A stretch of DNA of 64,000 bases from Falsihalocynthiibacter halioticoli (GTDB lineage Bacteria; Pseudomonadota; Alphaproteobacteria; Rhodobacterales; Rhodobacteraceae), in contig NZ_JAOYFC010000001.1 in NCBI RefSeq assembly GCF_025802015.1, positions 124,001 to 188,000 of the forward strand, in the 5' to 3' direction. The notes under the pieces were generated by a model. The model was given only the letters and a program-made list of their open reading frames with translations. It ran no database searches and had not been told where the DNA came from. A program made the position numbers and the translations under genes. Positions 26,353 to 35,105 of this stretch are shown here, piece after piece (position 1 is the stretch's first letter; each line of letters starts with the position of its first letter).

Positions 26353-26616
26353 TTAGGCGATTGCCTTAACGCGTGCCGAAAGGCGCGACAGTTTACGAGC
26401 GACTGTGTTTTTGTGGTAGATGCCTTTAGTCACACCGCGCATCAGCTCTGGCTGAGCAGCGCGAAGTGCAGCAGTTGCATCTTCCTTGTTGCCGGACTCG
26501 ATCGCTTCCTCAACCTTGCGGAGGAAGGTGCGAACGCGCGAACGGCGTGCTTTGTTTACTTGGAAACGACGCTCGTTTTGACGGGCGCGTTTTTTAGCTT
26601 GGGGCGAATTTGCCAT
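26353..26616 (-). CDS. rpsT: 30S ribosomal protein S20
   Basis: Small, very basic protein that binds the 5' domain of 16S rRNA in the 30S subunit. I choose the ATG at 26616 (MANSPQAKKRARQNERR), the universal S20 opening, giving 87 residues; the frame reaches five codons further upstream. It has its own terminator at 26295-26325. A position just upstream of dnaA is usual in Rhodobacterales. Confidence 0.97.
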   Translation of the reverse strand: MANSPQAKKRARQNERRFQVNKARRSRVRTFLRKVEEAIESGNKEDATAALRAAQPELMRGVTKGIYHKNTVARKLSRLSARVKAIA

Positions 26617-26710
26617 ATCTCGAATTCCCACTTGTTGGGGTCGTGTAAATCTGAAGTTGGGCTTCTAGGCCCGACTCGCTCGTAAGTCAACGGGGTTTTC
26701 GCGCTTTTTC

Positions 26711-27487
26711 CTACTTATCGCGGAACTGCGCTTCTCTTTTTTCCTGAAACGCTGCCATTCCCTCTTTTTGGTCCTCAGTCGCGAAGAGCGAGTGGAACAA
26801 ACGCCGTTCATAGAGCAGCCCCTCGGAAAGCGTTGTTTCATAGGACCTATCGACCGCTTCCTTGGCCGCTTTCGTTGCGAGTTGGGACTTCTCCGCAATC
26901 TTGTGGGCCGCGCTCAAGGCTTCATCCATAAGTTTCTTGGCGGGGACCAATCTGCTTACCAAACCGGAGCGTTCCGCTTCTTCGGCATCCATGAAACGGC
27001 CAGTCAGGTGCATATCCATTGATTTCGACTTGCCGACGAATCGAGTCAGTCGCTGGCTTCCGCCCATTCCGGCAATAACGCCGAGGTTGATCTCGGGCTG
27101 CCCGAACTTCGCGTTGTCGGCGCAGATGATGAAATCACACATCATTGCAAGCTCACATCCGCCACCAAGAGCATAGCCCGCGACGGCGGCGATGATTGGC
27201 TTTCGGTTGTTCAGGAGGCGTGTTGTCTCGGCGCCGAAATAGTCAGAGCCAAACATGTCGACAAAGCTCTTATCCGCCATCTCTTTGATGTCTGCGCCCG
27301 CGGCGAATGCTTTTTCCGAACCTGTCAGAACAATGCAGCGGACTTTGTCGTTCTTCTCGGCAGCCTCTAAAGCATCCGCCAATTCGCCCAGAAGTGTCGA
27401 ATTGAGCGCATTTAGTGCTTCGGGTCGGTTGAGTTTAATAAGAGCGACGTGGTCTTCGACATCGACGATCAGGGTCTCATAAGCCAT
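26711..27487 (-). CDS. Enoyl-CoA hydratase
   Basis: Crotonase-fold enzyme that hydrates 2-trans-enoyl-CoA in fatty-acid beta-oxidation or amino-acid breakdown. I use the ATG at 27487 (MAYETLIVDVEDHVALI), giving 258 residues; the frame runs 20 codons further upstream. The oxyanion-hole segment AFAAGADIKEMAD (about residues 60-72) and both catalytic glutamates are visible: GGGCELAMMCD (about 109-119) and GQPEINLGVIAGMGG (about 128-142). The C-terminal FQEKREAQF is the usual ending. It is on the same strand as mutM and rpsT. Confidence 0.94.
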   Translation of the reverse strand: MAYETLIVDVEDHVALIKLNRPEALNALNSTLLGELADALEAAEKNDKVRCIVLTGSEKAFAAGADIKEMADKSFVDMFGSDYFGAETTRLLNNRKPIIAAVAGYALGGGCELAMMCDFIICADNAKFGQPEINLGVIAGMGGSQRLTRFVGKSKSMDMHLTGRFMDAEEAERSGLVSRLVPAKKLMDEALSAAHKIAEKSQLATKAAKEAVDRSYETTLSEGLLYERRLFHSLFATEDQKEGMAAFQEKREAQFRDK

Positions 27488-27548
27488 GTTCAGGTACCAA
27501 TTTGTTACAGTTAGCTCTTGGATTATCAGTCTTGCGAGACCATTCAAC

Positions 27549-28400
27549 CTATCTTTGGCACGTGGGGCAATAGAATGTCGAACGGCCCGATTGGGAAATA
27601 CGCTCGATTTTCGCGTTGCATTCTGTGTTCACACAAGACTCTCCTTCGCGGCCATAAACCTTGAAACTATGTTGAAAATAGCCAAGATCTCCGTCTGCCT
27701 GCCTGTGATCCTTTAGTGTTGAGCCTCCTGCCTCAATCGCTTCAGACAGAACATCACGGATAGCAGGAACCAGTGCAGCAATATCACGCTGCCGAAGTTT
27801 TTTTGCCTGTTTACGTGGCGATATGCCCGTGCGGAAAAGAATCTCACAGACATAGATATTGCCCAATCCCGCGACGATTCTTTGATCTAGAAGTACGGAT
27901 TTCATTGGTGCTGTTTTGGTTGCGAGTTTTTCGGCGAGGTAGGTTTCGTTAAACTCATTCCCGAAGGGCTCCGGGCCAAGGACTTTGAGGAGTTTGTGCT
28001 CCTCCGCAGTGTCGGTATTTAATAAGTCCATAGCGCCAAAACGGCGTGGGTCATTGAATGTCACACGAGCGCCGTTGTCGAAATCGAGCACAACATGATC
28101 GTGTTTCTCTGGTGCGGGATGGTTGAAATGAAAATCGCCAACCGTTCCGCCGGATATCAGCATCCGACCCGACATGCCTAAATGGATCAGAAGTGTTTCT
28201 CCGGTATCAAGGTTCGCAAGAATGTATTTTGATCTGCGTCTCAACCCCAAAATCCGCGCCCCTGTTAACCGCGCTGCCATATCAGGCGGAAAGGGCCAGC
28301 GCAGATCGGGGCGCCGGATATCGGCTTTTGTTATCACCGCGCGCTCCATTACTGGTAACAACCCGCGACGAACCGTCTCTACCTCGGGTAATTCGGGCAT
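27549..28400 (-). CDS. mutM: Formamidopyrimidine-DNA glycosylase
   Basis: Bifunctional DNA glycosylase/AP lyase that removes 8-oxoguanine and formamidopyrimidines. It starts MPELPEVETVRRGL, with the catalytic Pro2 and Glu3 after Met removal, and has 283 residues. The helix-two-turn-helix region has the DQRIVAGLGNIYVCEILF motif near residues 166-183. The C-terminal zinc finger has four cysteines (CVNTEC and CPTCQR). It is divergent from ubiE with an 86-base gap. Confidence 0.97.
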   Translation of the reverse strand: MPELPEVETVRRGLLPVMERAVITKADIRRPDLRWPFPPDMAARLTGARILGLRRRSKYILANLDTGETLLIHLGMSGRMLISGGTVGDFHFNHPAPEKHDHVVLDFDNGARVTFNDPRRFGAMDLLNTDTAEEHKLLKVLGPEPFGNEFNETYLAEKLATKTAPMKSVLLDQRIVAGLGNIYVCEILFRTGISPRKQAKKLRQRDIAALVPAIRDVLSEAIEAGGSTLKDHRQADGDLGYFQHSFKVYGREGESCVNTECNAKIERISQSGRSTFYCPTCQR

Positions 28401-28486
28401 GAAATGTTTCCTTCTGTGCGGCGTTCATTGTAACCAAGACTGAGCGCTCTATAAGAGTGGTGTGATTTAGGAATGGGCAAGTCAAA

Positions 28487-29239
28487 ATGACCGAGAACTC
28501 CCAAAAAACAACTCACTTCGGTTTTCAGACCGTCGACGAGGATGCAAAAGCGGGCATGGTGCATGGTGTTTTCACCAATGTCGCCTCGAAATACGACGTG
28601 ATGAACGACGCCATGTCGATGGGAATCCATCGCATCTGGAAGGAAGCGATGATGGATTGGCTCGCGCCGCGAGCAGGCCAGCAGCTTCTTGATGTGGCCG
28701 GCGGCACGGGGGATATTTCGTTTAAGTTCCTGAAGCGCGCCGGACATGGCCATGCAACGATATGCGACATGACCGAGAGTATGCTGGTTGAGGGCGCACA
28801 GCGCCCGCAGGCTCGCGAACGGGCGGATGAGTTGGATTGGGTCGTCGGCGATGCAATGGCTTTGCCTTTCCCTGATAACTCTTTCGATGTGTATACGATC
28901 AGTTTTGGCATTCGGAATGTAACGCGCATTCAGGATGCACTCGACGAGGCGTTTCGCGTATTGCGCCCTGGCGGTCGGATCATGGTTCTGGAGTTCTCGC
29001 AATTGCCGAATGCAGCGATGCAGAAAGCATATGACCTTTATTCCTTCAATGTCATTCCGAAAATGGGGAAGATGATCGCCAACGACGAAGAGAGCTACCA
29101 GTATCTGGTCGAATCTATCCGCAAGTTCCCCGATCAGGAAACTTTTGCAGGCATGATCCGCAAAGCTGGCTTCGACAATGTTAAGTATCGGAATCTCTCG
29201 ATGGGAATTGCCGCACTTCACTCAGGATGGAAAATCTAG
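28487..29239 (+). CDS. ubiE: Ubiquinone/menaquinone C-methyltransferase UbiE
   Basis: SAM-dependent C-methyltransferase that acts on 2-polyprenyl-6-methoxy-1,4-benzoquinol in ubiquinone synthesis. It has 250 residues. The SAM-binding motif LLDVAGGTGDISFKFL is near residues 66-81. The family signatures YDVMNDAMSMGIHRIWK (about 38-54) and RVLRPGGRIMVLEFS (about 158-172) are both present. The final codon abuts the ubiB start with no gap (stop at 29237-29239, ATG at 29240), so the two are translated from one mRNA. Confidence 0.96.
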   Translation: MTENSQKTTHFGFQTVDEDAKAGMVHGVFTNVASKYDVMNDAMSMGIHRIWKEAMMDWLAPRAGQQLLDVAGGTGDISFKFLKRAGHGHATICDMTESMLVEGAQRPQARERADELDWVVGDAMALPFPDNSFDVYTISFGIRNVTRIQDALDEAFRVLRPGGRIMVLEFSQLPNAAMQKAYDLYSFNVIPKMGKMIANDEESYQYLVESIRKFPDQETFAGMIRKAGFDNVKYRNLSMGIAALHSGWKI

Positions 29240-30769
29240 ATGCGCGGCCCTCATAATATCTGGCGATTTGTACGAACCGGCGCAACTTTCGAGCGGACCG
29301 GTGCCATGGCCGTTATTCTCGATGCAATTGATGCGCCGCCGATCATTCGCATTCCGCTGCGCAGTCTGGTCTGGCCGTTTCGCTGGCTGGGGCTAAAAGG
29401 AGATCCGGCGCTGTCGCCTGTTGTGCGTGCGTTGAATGCGCTGGGGCCAGCCTACATTAAGTTCGGCCAGATGATCTCGACCCGTCCCGATATCGCGGGT
29501 GCCGACTTGGCGCGGGAATTGCGCGTTCTACAGGACAAGCTCCCTCCATTTCCGACCGAAGAAGCAATTAAATCCATTGAAGCAGAATTGGATCGGCCGG
29601 CATCGGAGCTGTTCAGCGAGTTTGGCGATGCCGTCGCGGCGGCAAGTATCGCGCAAGTCCATCGCGCGCGCTTGGCCGAAAACGGCAAAGAGGTTGCGGT
29701 TAAAGTTTTGCGGCCCAACATCGAAAAAGCATTCCGAAAAGACATCGATGCTTTCTATTTCGCGGCTGGCCTTTTCGAGTTTCTTTCCCCAGCATCTCGC
29801 CGTTTGAAACCGACGGATGTGATAACTCATTTCGACAAAGGCGTGATGGGCGAGTTGGACCTAAGGCTCGAGTGTGCTGCGGCGTCTGAGTTTGCTGCGA
29901 GCACAGCCAAAGACCCTGGTATTCAAATCCCCGATCCGGAATGGGATTTGTCTGGCAAACGGGTCATGGTACTTGGATGGGCTGAAGGCGTTCCAATCGG
30001 TGACAATGATGCGCTCGATGCTGCGGGCCACGACCGGACCAAGATTGCAGCGCGTGTTTTGCAACTCTTTTTGAGCCACGCGTTGCGCGACGGCTATTTC
30101 CACGCTGATATGCATCAAGGCAACATGAAGATCGCCGCAAATGGCGACATTATTGCCTATGATTTCGGTATTATGGGCCGGATCGACGAATACACTCGCC
30201 GTGTTTACGCAGAGATTTTGTACGGCTTTATTCAACGAGATTACAAACGGGTCGCGGCGGTCCATTTTGAGGCCGGCTATGTTCCTGCTGACCGTGATGT
30301 GGATGAGTTTGCCAGTGCCATTCGCGCTGTAGGTGAACCGATTTTTGGAATGGATGCTACGGGCATTTCCATGGGTCGCCTCCTGCATCACCTTTTCGAG
30401 GTGACGGAGCGCTTCGGAATGGAGACCCGCACCGAGTTGATCTTGTTGCAACGAACAATGGTTGTTGTCGAAGGGGTCGCGCGTTCGCTTGATCCGCACA
30501 TCAACATCTGGAATGTCGCGCGCCCTGTTGTTGAGGATTATATCAAGACGAACCTCGGCCCGCGTGCCTTCCTTAAGGATTTCGCACAGTCCGCTCGTGT
30601 GCTTAGCCGCCTTAGCCCTTTGTTGCCGGAATTGGCGGAGCAGGTGTTGATGAAGCAAACCCAGCCTGAAGAAAAGCGTGCGAAATCGCGTGGCCTCGGG
30701 AGCGCTGGTATGTTCGCGTTGGGCGCGGGCGTAGCTCTGGCGGGTGTTTGGGCCGGAACACTTTTTTAG
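29240..30769 (+). CDS. ubiB: Ubiquinone biosynthesis ABC1-family kinase-like protein UbiB
   Basis: Atypical kinase/ATPase of the ABC1 family required for ubiquinone synthesis, anchored to the inner membrane. It has 509 residues. The KxGQ motif is in AYIKFGQMISTRPD (about residues 72-85), the alanine-rich nucleotide loop is AAASIAQVHRARL (about 133-145), and the kinase-like metal site is in YHADMHQGNMKI and IIAYDFGIMG (about 286-315). Hydrophobic residues near the C-terminus (MFALGAGVALAGVWAG) give a membrane anchor. It overlaps the convergent APH-type gene by 4 bases. Confidence 0.95.
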   Translation: MRGPHNIWRFVRTGATFERTGAMAVILDAIDAPPIIRIPLRSLVWPFRWLGLKGDPALSPVVRALNALGPAYIKFGQMISTRPDIAGADLARELRVLQDKLPPFPTEEAIKSIEAELDRPASELFSEFGDAVAAASIAQVHRARLAENGKEVAVKVLRPNIEKAFRKDIDAFYFAAGLFEFLSPASRRLKPTDVITHFDKGVMGELDLRLECAAASEFAASTAKDPGIQIPDPEWDLSGKRVMVLGWAEGVPIGDNDALDAAGHDRTKIAARVLQLFLSHALRDGYFHADMHQGNMKIAANGDIIAYDFGIMGRIDEYTRRVYAEILYGFIQRDYKRVAAVHFEAGYVPADRDVDEFASAIRAVGEPIFGMDATGISMGRLLHHLFEVTERFGMETRTELILLQRTMVVVEGVARSLDPHINIWNVARPVVEDYIKTNLGPRAFLKDFAQSARVLSRLSPLLPELAEQVLMKQTQPEEKRAKSRGLGSAGMFALGAGVALAGVWAGTLF

Positions 30770-31626
30770 GCCTTTAGCGCTGTGAGTTCGGCTTGGAGCG
30801 CCTTCTCGTAGTCGCGATCCCCTTGCGAGATTTTCCACAGGCAGTAAGCCGCCATGCGCCAGTGAAACAACGGTGTCAGAAGCTGGAAGCGTTTCTGCAG
30901 CAAGGGATCGCCGTACGCTTGAAGCAGAGTGCGTGCGTCTGCGTCGCTTAACGGGCCTTCGCCATATAGGATTTGCATCGCGGGAGAGAGGAATATTGCA
31001 AAGTCCTCGCAAGGGTCGCCGATTGCGGGGCACTGCCAATCGATGAATTGGATCCCCGTTTGCGTAACAAGGATATTCGCGGGAACGAGATCCCCGTGCA
31101 GGAACACCGGAGGTGTTTCTGAAATATATGGAAGGTCAGGCGGGGGAGGAAGTAACTGCTTTTCTGCCTCTTCGCACAGAGACAGGATTTTCTGGCCTTG
31201 AAGTAAGAGTTTTGATGCAACAGGCAGGCCAGCCTTCAGCAATGACGGAGCGTTCTGGTTATGGAGAAACCGAATTGCCTTACCGAGCTTGGAGGCGCTT
31301 TCGCGGGTTGGTTTCCAAATCTCGCCATCAAGGTATTCATAGACTAGGCAAAGCCCCTCACGCGCACTGAGGAGTTTTAGCGGGTTTGGTGAAATACCTT
31401 TTCCACTGAGCTCGGTCAGCGCGGCAAACTCTGCGCCCGCTCTGTTGGGAAAGAGGGGGTTCGTGCTTTCTTTCGGGTAGAGCTTGCAAACGAGCGTTTC
31501 GGTTTCGGATTGTAGCTTCCATGAACGATTGCTCCGACCACCCTTAAGAGGCGTCCAGACCGTGCTGTCCTTGGCTAGGCCTTCGGCGCAGAGTCTATCC
31601 TGAAGAATTTGCGGAGCTTCTGCCAT
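30766..31626 (-). CDS. APH-fold phosphotransferase (choline/aminoglycoside kinase family)
   Basis: A 286-residue kinase of the APH/choline kinase superfamily. The Brenner-type catalytic loop is clear: FLHGDLVPANILV (about residues 172-184) with the catalytic Asp and Asn, followed by FIDWQCPAIGDPCEDFA (about 193-209) with the metal-binding Asp. The N-terminal nucleotide-binding part is LKGGRSNRSWKL near residue 27. The substrate may be choline, ethanolamine or another small amine or sugar; a resistance role is not indicated. It stands between ubiB and the flagellar block. Confidence 0.85.
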   Translation of the reverse strand: MAEAPQILQDRLCAEGLAKDSTVWTPLKGGRSNRSWKLQSETETLVCKLYPKESTNPLFPNRAGAEFAALTELSGKGISPNPLKLLSAREGLCLVYEYLDGEIWKPTRESASKLGKAIRFLHNQNAPSLLKAGLPVASKLLLQGQKILSLCEEAEKQLLPPPPDLPYISETPPVFLHGDLVPANILVTQTGIQFIDWQCPAIGDPCEDFAIFLSPAMQILYGEGPLSDADARTLLQAYGDPLLQKRFQLLTPLFHWRMAAYCLWKISQGDRDYEKALQAELTALKA

Positions 31627-31691
31627 CTCTTGCCTGTACCAAATAAATGTCTGGGCAAGCTAGTCAGACGGGCTCGAATGATCAACACTCG

Positions 31692-32354
31692 CTATTCCTT
31701 ACGTAGAGCCGTGACTTCATCAACAGCGACAATTGCGCCGCTATCCAAAACAAGTTTGGTTGTGCCTCCATCTTGTCGAGCTTCAACAACCTGCGAATAG
31801 CTTTCTATTTGTTTGGTCGCTAGCTGCTCCCCTTCGCTATAGCTTTCTAGCGAAAAGCTATAGTTACCGTGAAGCATTGGTGATCCCGCAGTATTCTGCC
31901 CCGTCCATTCGAAGGGCTCGTCGGTAACGGGGATCTCGGTTCTTTGAACAACGGTCCCCAATTCGTTCCGAACCAACAGGAATGTCTGGTCAGCACCGCT
32001 TGGTGGATTTGGCGCAAGTGTAATTGGGGCGCCATCAAACTTTGTTGGGGCAGATGAGCGGGCATCCATGCCGACCCAACTCGCGACTTGAGACATCCCG
32101 TTTGAACCGTAACTCGCAACAAGATTCTCCAACAATTCGTTTGTCTTAACACCCTGCTCAACATTGGAGAACGTGGCAAGCTGCGCGGCAAAATCGGTTG
32201 AGTCCGTCGGATTCAACGGGTCCTGATTGTTGATTTGCGCTGTCAGCATCGTGAGGAAGGTATCGAAGTCTGAGGCCAGTGCTTTCCGATCGGCGGTTGA
32301 TTCCCTGATTGGCTCCGATGTCTGAGTTGGCGGGGTTTGAGAGGAAATTTCCAT
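31692..32354 (-). CDS. flgD: Flagellar hook capping protein FlgD
   Basis: Scaffold that caps the growing hook and is needed for FlgE assembly. It has 220 residues. The conserved N-terminal FlgD segment is present: FLTMLTAQINNQDPLNPTDS (about residues 33-52), then FAAQLATFSNVEQ (about 55-67). A FlgD tudor/Ig-like part follows to about residue 190. The hook gene flgE itself is not in the window. It follows fliK by 11 bases, so the two hook-assembly factors are co-transcribed. Confidence 0.95.
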   Translation of the reverse strand: MEISSQTPPTQTSEPIRESTADRKALASDFDTFLTMLTAQINNQDPLNPTDSTDFAAQLATFSNVEQGVKTNELLENLVASYGSNGMSQVASWVGMDARSSAPTKFDGAPITLAPNPPSGADQTFLLVRNELGTVVQRTEIPVTDEPFEWTGQNTAGSPMLHGNYSFSLESYSEGEQLATKQIESYSQVVEARQDGGTTKLVLDSGAIVAVDEVTALRKE

Positions 32355-32365
32355 CTGTGTCCTTT

Positions 32366-34162
32366 CTAGACGCGGTAGTCCACACTTTCGGCGGACCCCA
32401 ATTTGAGTTTTCTTGGTGGGAGAGTTTCAGAACCATTCTTGGTTGAAGCGCTGAAGTCAGAAATGTCTTCTTGGTCGCGCCTGTGTTGATCGGGGATGTG
32501 CTCCGAACCAGATTGGGAGAAGCTGAAAGCCGTACTTTCGTATCCCAGCGATTGAAAGCCTTGGGAGAGCATTTCGATGTTGCGGCGCATGAGATCGAGC
32601 GTTTCAGGCCGTTCTGCAACGATAGAAAGCATCATGCCGTGTTCAGCTGGCAGGAGCGTAAGCCGAACTTTTCCTAACTCTTCCGGCGATAAGGCAATTT
32701 CTATTGGGCGATTGGGCTCATGCGGGAATGATTGGGCGAGTTGCTGCACAATCAGTCTAGGTGTCTCTGGTCGCAAACCTGCAACTTCCCTTGAAGACGT
32801 CGTGGGTGCTGATGCTGAGGATTCAATTCGGCTAAAGCTCGTTTCGATCTCGGTCTCTCTCGGCTGCGGATCATCTATCTGAGCAATTTCAATCAATGAA
32901 CTGGAGGCGAGATGCTGCGGTTCATTCGAACCAGCCTGAACATTGCTTGGTGCTTTCGGCAGCTCGAATTTCGGTCGATCCAATTGCGCTGTAGATTCTA
33001 GCTTCTCTGGGCGTGACGCAGCGGTGGTTTCGTGCGTAGAGATTCCTATAGGCGCTTCGCTATGGAGAATGTCTTTGGGAACTTCAGGTTTATGAGTCGA
33101 GTTTGTGCTCGCGTCGGTGTTTGCAACGACCGATTGATCGCGTTGGCTTGTTTGATCCTTTCGATAAGCACCAAGGGAAGCGGAAGACTCCGACGGAGTT
33201 GGTTTCGTAGTTTCTTGTGTCTGCGGTTGAGTTACAGACTCGATCTGAGCAGTTTCCGTTTCGATGTTGGTAGATTGCAAACGGACCCCTGTGGGTTCGG
33301 ATGGAACGCTCGTCTGAGTTGGTGCGAACGGAGTTTGCCCGGTATTATGGGCAACTTTGTAAGTTTGTGATGCCTGCGGATTGTGTCCATCTCCACCAGC
33401 AAGCGTCCTATTCTGTGGTTCTTTAAAGTGGTAAACTGGGTTCCAAGTTTCTTTGGGTCTTTGTTGATCTGGAGGCGATTGAGTACTAACTGTTCCCGCC
33501 TGTTCGTCGCTCCAGCTCTCGTATTTCCCTTGGATCGGTGCGGGTGCCTCACGTTTTTTCTGGGACTTGTCGGTGTTAGATTCCAATGGCTGGTCGATAC
33601 GTTTATCGCTTATTGCCGCCGCTAGCTCTGGAACCTCGTTTCCGATGGGTGCTGCTTCAGACTGGCCTTGCGTGCCATTCAAAGGAGTAGAGTTGTAGCC
33701 CTGTTCTTGGGCATTGGTATCGCGTGCATCGGCTGTGGTCGCTCTGGTGATTTCGATCGAGTTATTAAGCACAGAAGTAGGCGTTTCTTGGGGGACACTA
33801 ATGTCATTCTGTGTTTTCTCGATCTTGCGATCATCAAAAGCTGCTTCACTTGTATGACCGACCAGCGATAATTCCTGTAGAGCGGGTGCTGTTACAGACC
33901 CCATCTTCAAGCCATCCGACGCATCCATTTGGATGAGAGACGCTCTCGGAGTTGAAACAACATCGACCGGGATTGTGCGTTGGGCCGCTGGGACTTCGCC
34001 ACCAATAATCGACTCTTGAAAAGAGGCGCCTTCCAGTTGCGTCTCTGACAGAGCGTTTAAGAAGCTTTCAGCACCAGAAACATCACTTTCGCCACGCGGC
34101 TTTTCCGGTGCGGATATTGTGGGTAGCGCCGTCATGAGTTGCGCGAGAATAGTGCTTTTCAT
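32366..34162 (-). CDS. fliK: Flagellar hook-length control protein FliK
   Basis: Secreted molecular ruler that sets hook length and switches export specificity at FlhB. It has 598 residues. The first 480 are low complexity and rich in Gln, Ser, Thr, Glu and Pro, as is normal for the ruler part. The C-terminal Flg_hook domain lies at about 480-570 and contains IEIALSPEELGKVRLTLLPA and the LRRNIEMLSQGFQSLGY-like helix. It is divergent from the flgJ-type gene with a 109-base gap and is followed by flgD. Confidence 0.92.
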   Translation of the reverse strand: MKSTILAQLMTALPTISAPEKPRGESDVSGAESFLNALSETQLEGASFQESIIGGEVPAAQRTIPVDVVSTPRASLIQMDASDGLKMGSVTAPALQELSLVGHTSEAAFDDRKIEKTQNDISVPQETPTSVLNNSIEITRATTADARDTNAQEQGYNSTPLNGTQGQSEAAPIGNEVPELAAAISDKRIDQPLESNTDKSQKKREAPAPIQGKYESWSDEQAGTVSTQSPPDQQRPKETWNPVYHFKEPQNRTLAGGDGHNPQASQTYKVAHNTGQTPFAPTQTSVPSEPTGVRLQSTNIETETAQIESVTQPQTQETTKPTPSESSASLGAYRKDQTSQRDQSVVANTDASTNSTHKPEVPKDILHSEAPIGISTHETTAASRPEKLESTAQLDRPKFELPKAPSNVQAGSNEPQHLASSSLIEIAQIDDPQPRETEIETSFSRIESSASAPTTSSREVAGLRPETPRLIVQQLAQSFPHEPNRPIEIALSPEELGKVRLTLLPAEHGMMLSIVAERPETLDLMRRNIEMLSQGFQSLGYESTAFSFSQSGSEHIPDQHRRDQEDISDFSASTKNGSETLPPRKLKLGSAESVDYRV

Positions 34163-34271
34163 CCAAAGTCTCCGGAATTCTTCCTCGAGAGAACTTAAGC
34201 GCTAGATAGTTACTAGTTATTTACTGATCACATCGCATACTCATGAAAATGCATACAATTGCAGGTAATCT

Positions 34272-34556
34272 ATGACGAGTATCCATCACACCACGCCCGT
34301 TGTTCCGCTGAAAACTAATGTGTCATCTGATACGGAGCTCATGAAGGTGGCAAAGGATCTGGAGGCGAACTTCTTAGCTGAGATGCTGAAGGCTGCGGGT
34401 TTAGGCAAAACCAGCGAAACCATGGGGGGCGGAGCAGGCGAGGAGCAGTTTAGCTCTTTTCTTCGGCAAGCTCAGGCGGAAGCGATGGTAGAGAAGGGAG
34501 GAATCGGGCTCGCCCAGTCTCTTTTTGAGGCATTGAAGGAGCGCGTCGATGAATAG
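34272..34556 (+). CDS. Rod-binding domain protein (FlgJ N-terminal type)
   Basis: A 94-residue protein consisting only of the rod-binding domain of FlgJ. The conserved part is LMKVAKDLEANFLAEMLKAA (about residues 23-42), followed by the GGGAGEEQFSSFLRQAQAEA segment (about 56-75). It caps rod assembly in the periplasm. The muramidase domain of enterobacterial FlgJ is absent; the free-standing transglycosylase at 48552-49319 could supply that activity. It overlaps the next gene by 8 bases. Confidence 0.88.
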   Translation: MTSIHHTTPVVPLKTNVSSDTELMKVAKDLEANFLAEMLKAAGLGKTSETMGGGAGEEQFSSFLRQAQAEAMVEKGGIGLAQSLFEALKERVDE

Positions 34557-34899
34557 CTCAGATACAATTTCTCAACTCTCTGACACTTTGGATTTGGAGC
34601 GTGCTCGGCTCCTTTCCGGAGATATCCTTAAATTTGAATCTATTCTGGCGGAAAAGAAGCGACTTTTTGAAATGCTTTTGGAAGGCGAAGCGCCGGACAG
34701 GTTGGCGCTCGATACTTTGCGAAAAAAGGCGTCCGAAAATCAAGCGCTACTTGCGACGACAATAAGAACGATCCGGGGCGTAAACGGGAGAATTTCCGCT
34801 CATAAGAACCGCCAGGCAGGCATTGTTTCTTATTCCCAAAATGGGGCGCGCGTACAAATCGGCGGCACAAGCATGACAAGCTTCGAATCCCGATCTTAA
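34549..34899 (+). CDS. FlgN-like flagellar export chaperone (probable)
   Basis: A 116-residue, mostly helical cytosolic protein. Residues 1-85 form long amphipathic helices (DTLDLERARLLSGDILKFES, then ILAEKKRLFEMLLEGE). The tail ends in a small Gly/Ser-rich part. This fits FlgN, the chaperone for the hook-filament junction proteins FlgK and FlgL, but similarity is weak by eye. It overlaps the rod-binding gene by 8 bases and precedes the flagellin gene. Confidence 0.6.
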   Translation: MNSSDTISQLSDTLDLERARLLSGDILKFESILAEKKRLFEMLLEGEAPDRLALDTLRKKASENQALLATTIRTIRGVNGRISAHKNRQAGIVSYSQNGARVQIGGTSMTSFESRS

Positions 34900-35105
34900 T
34901 AACGCGCCATTTGTGTCAAATTGGCATGAAATGGACATCCGAGGTTAGGATAGTGTTCACGTTTCACCCCCATTTTTAAATCACTTCCAAGGGGAAGGCT
35001 GAAGCTCTGAAAAAGGGCTTCGAGGACATGTCAGAACGGCATTCGCACATCTTCGAGGTGTAAATTCATGACTGCGCAAAAGCGCATACAGTTAAGGAAA
35101 GCAAT

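Noticed and set aside
29861..31039. 392-residue open frame on the minus strand
   Set aside because: It lies antisense to ubiB, whose frame has full domain motifs.
30766..31626. APH-type kinase as an antibiotic-resistance gene
   Set aside because: The catalytic loop is shared by choline and other small-molecule kinases, and no mobile element or resistance context is present.
34918..34940. TTGGCATGAAATGGACAT as a sigma-54 promoter of fliC
   Set aside because: The GC at -12 is missing at the required spacing from GG at -24.
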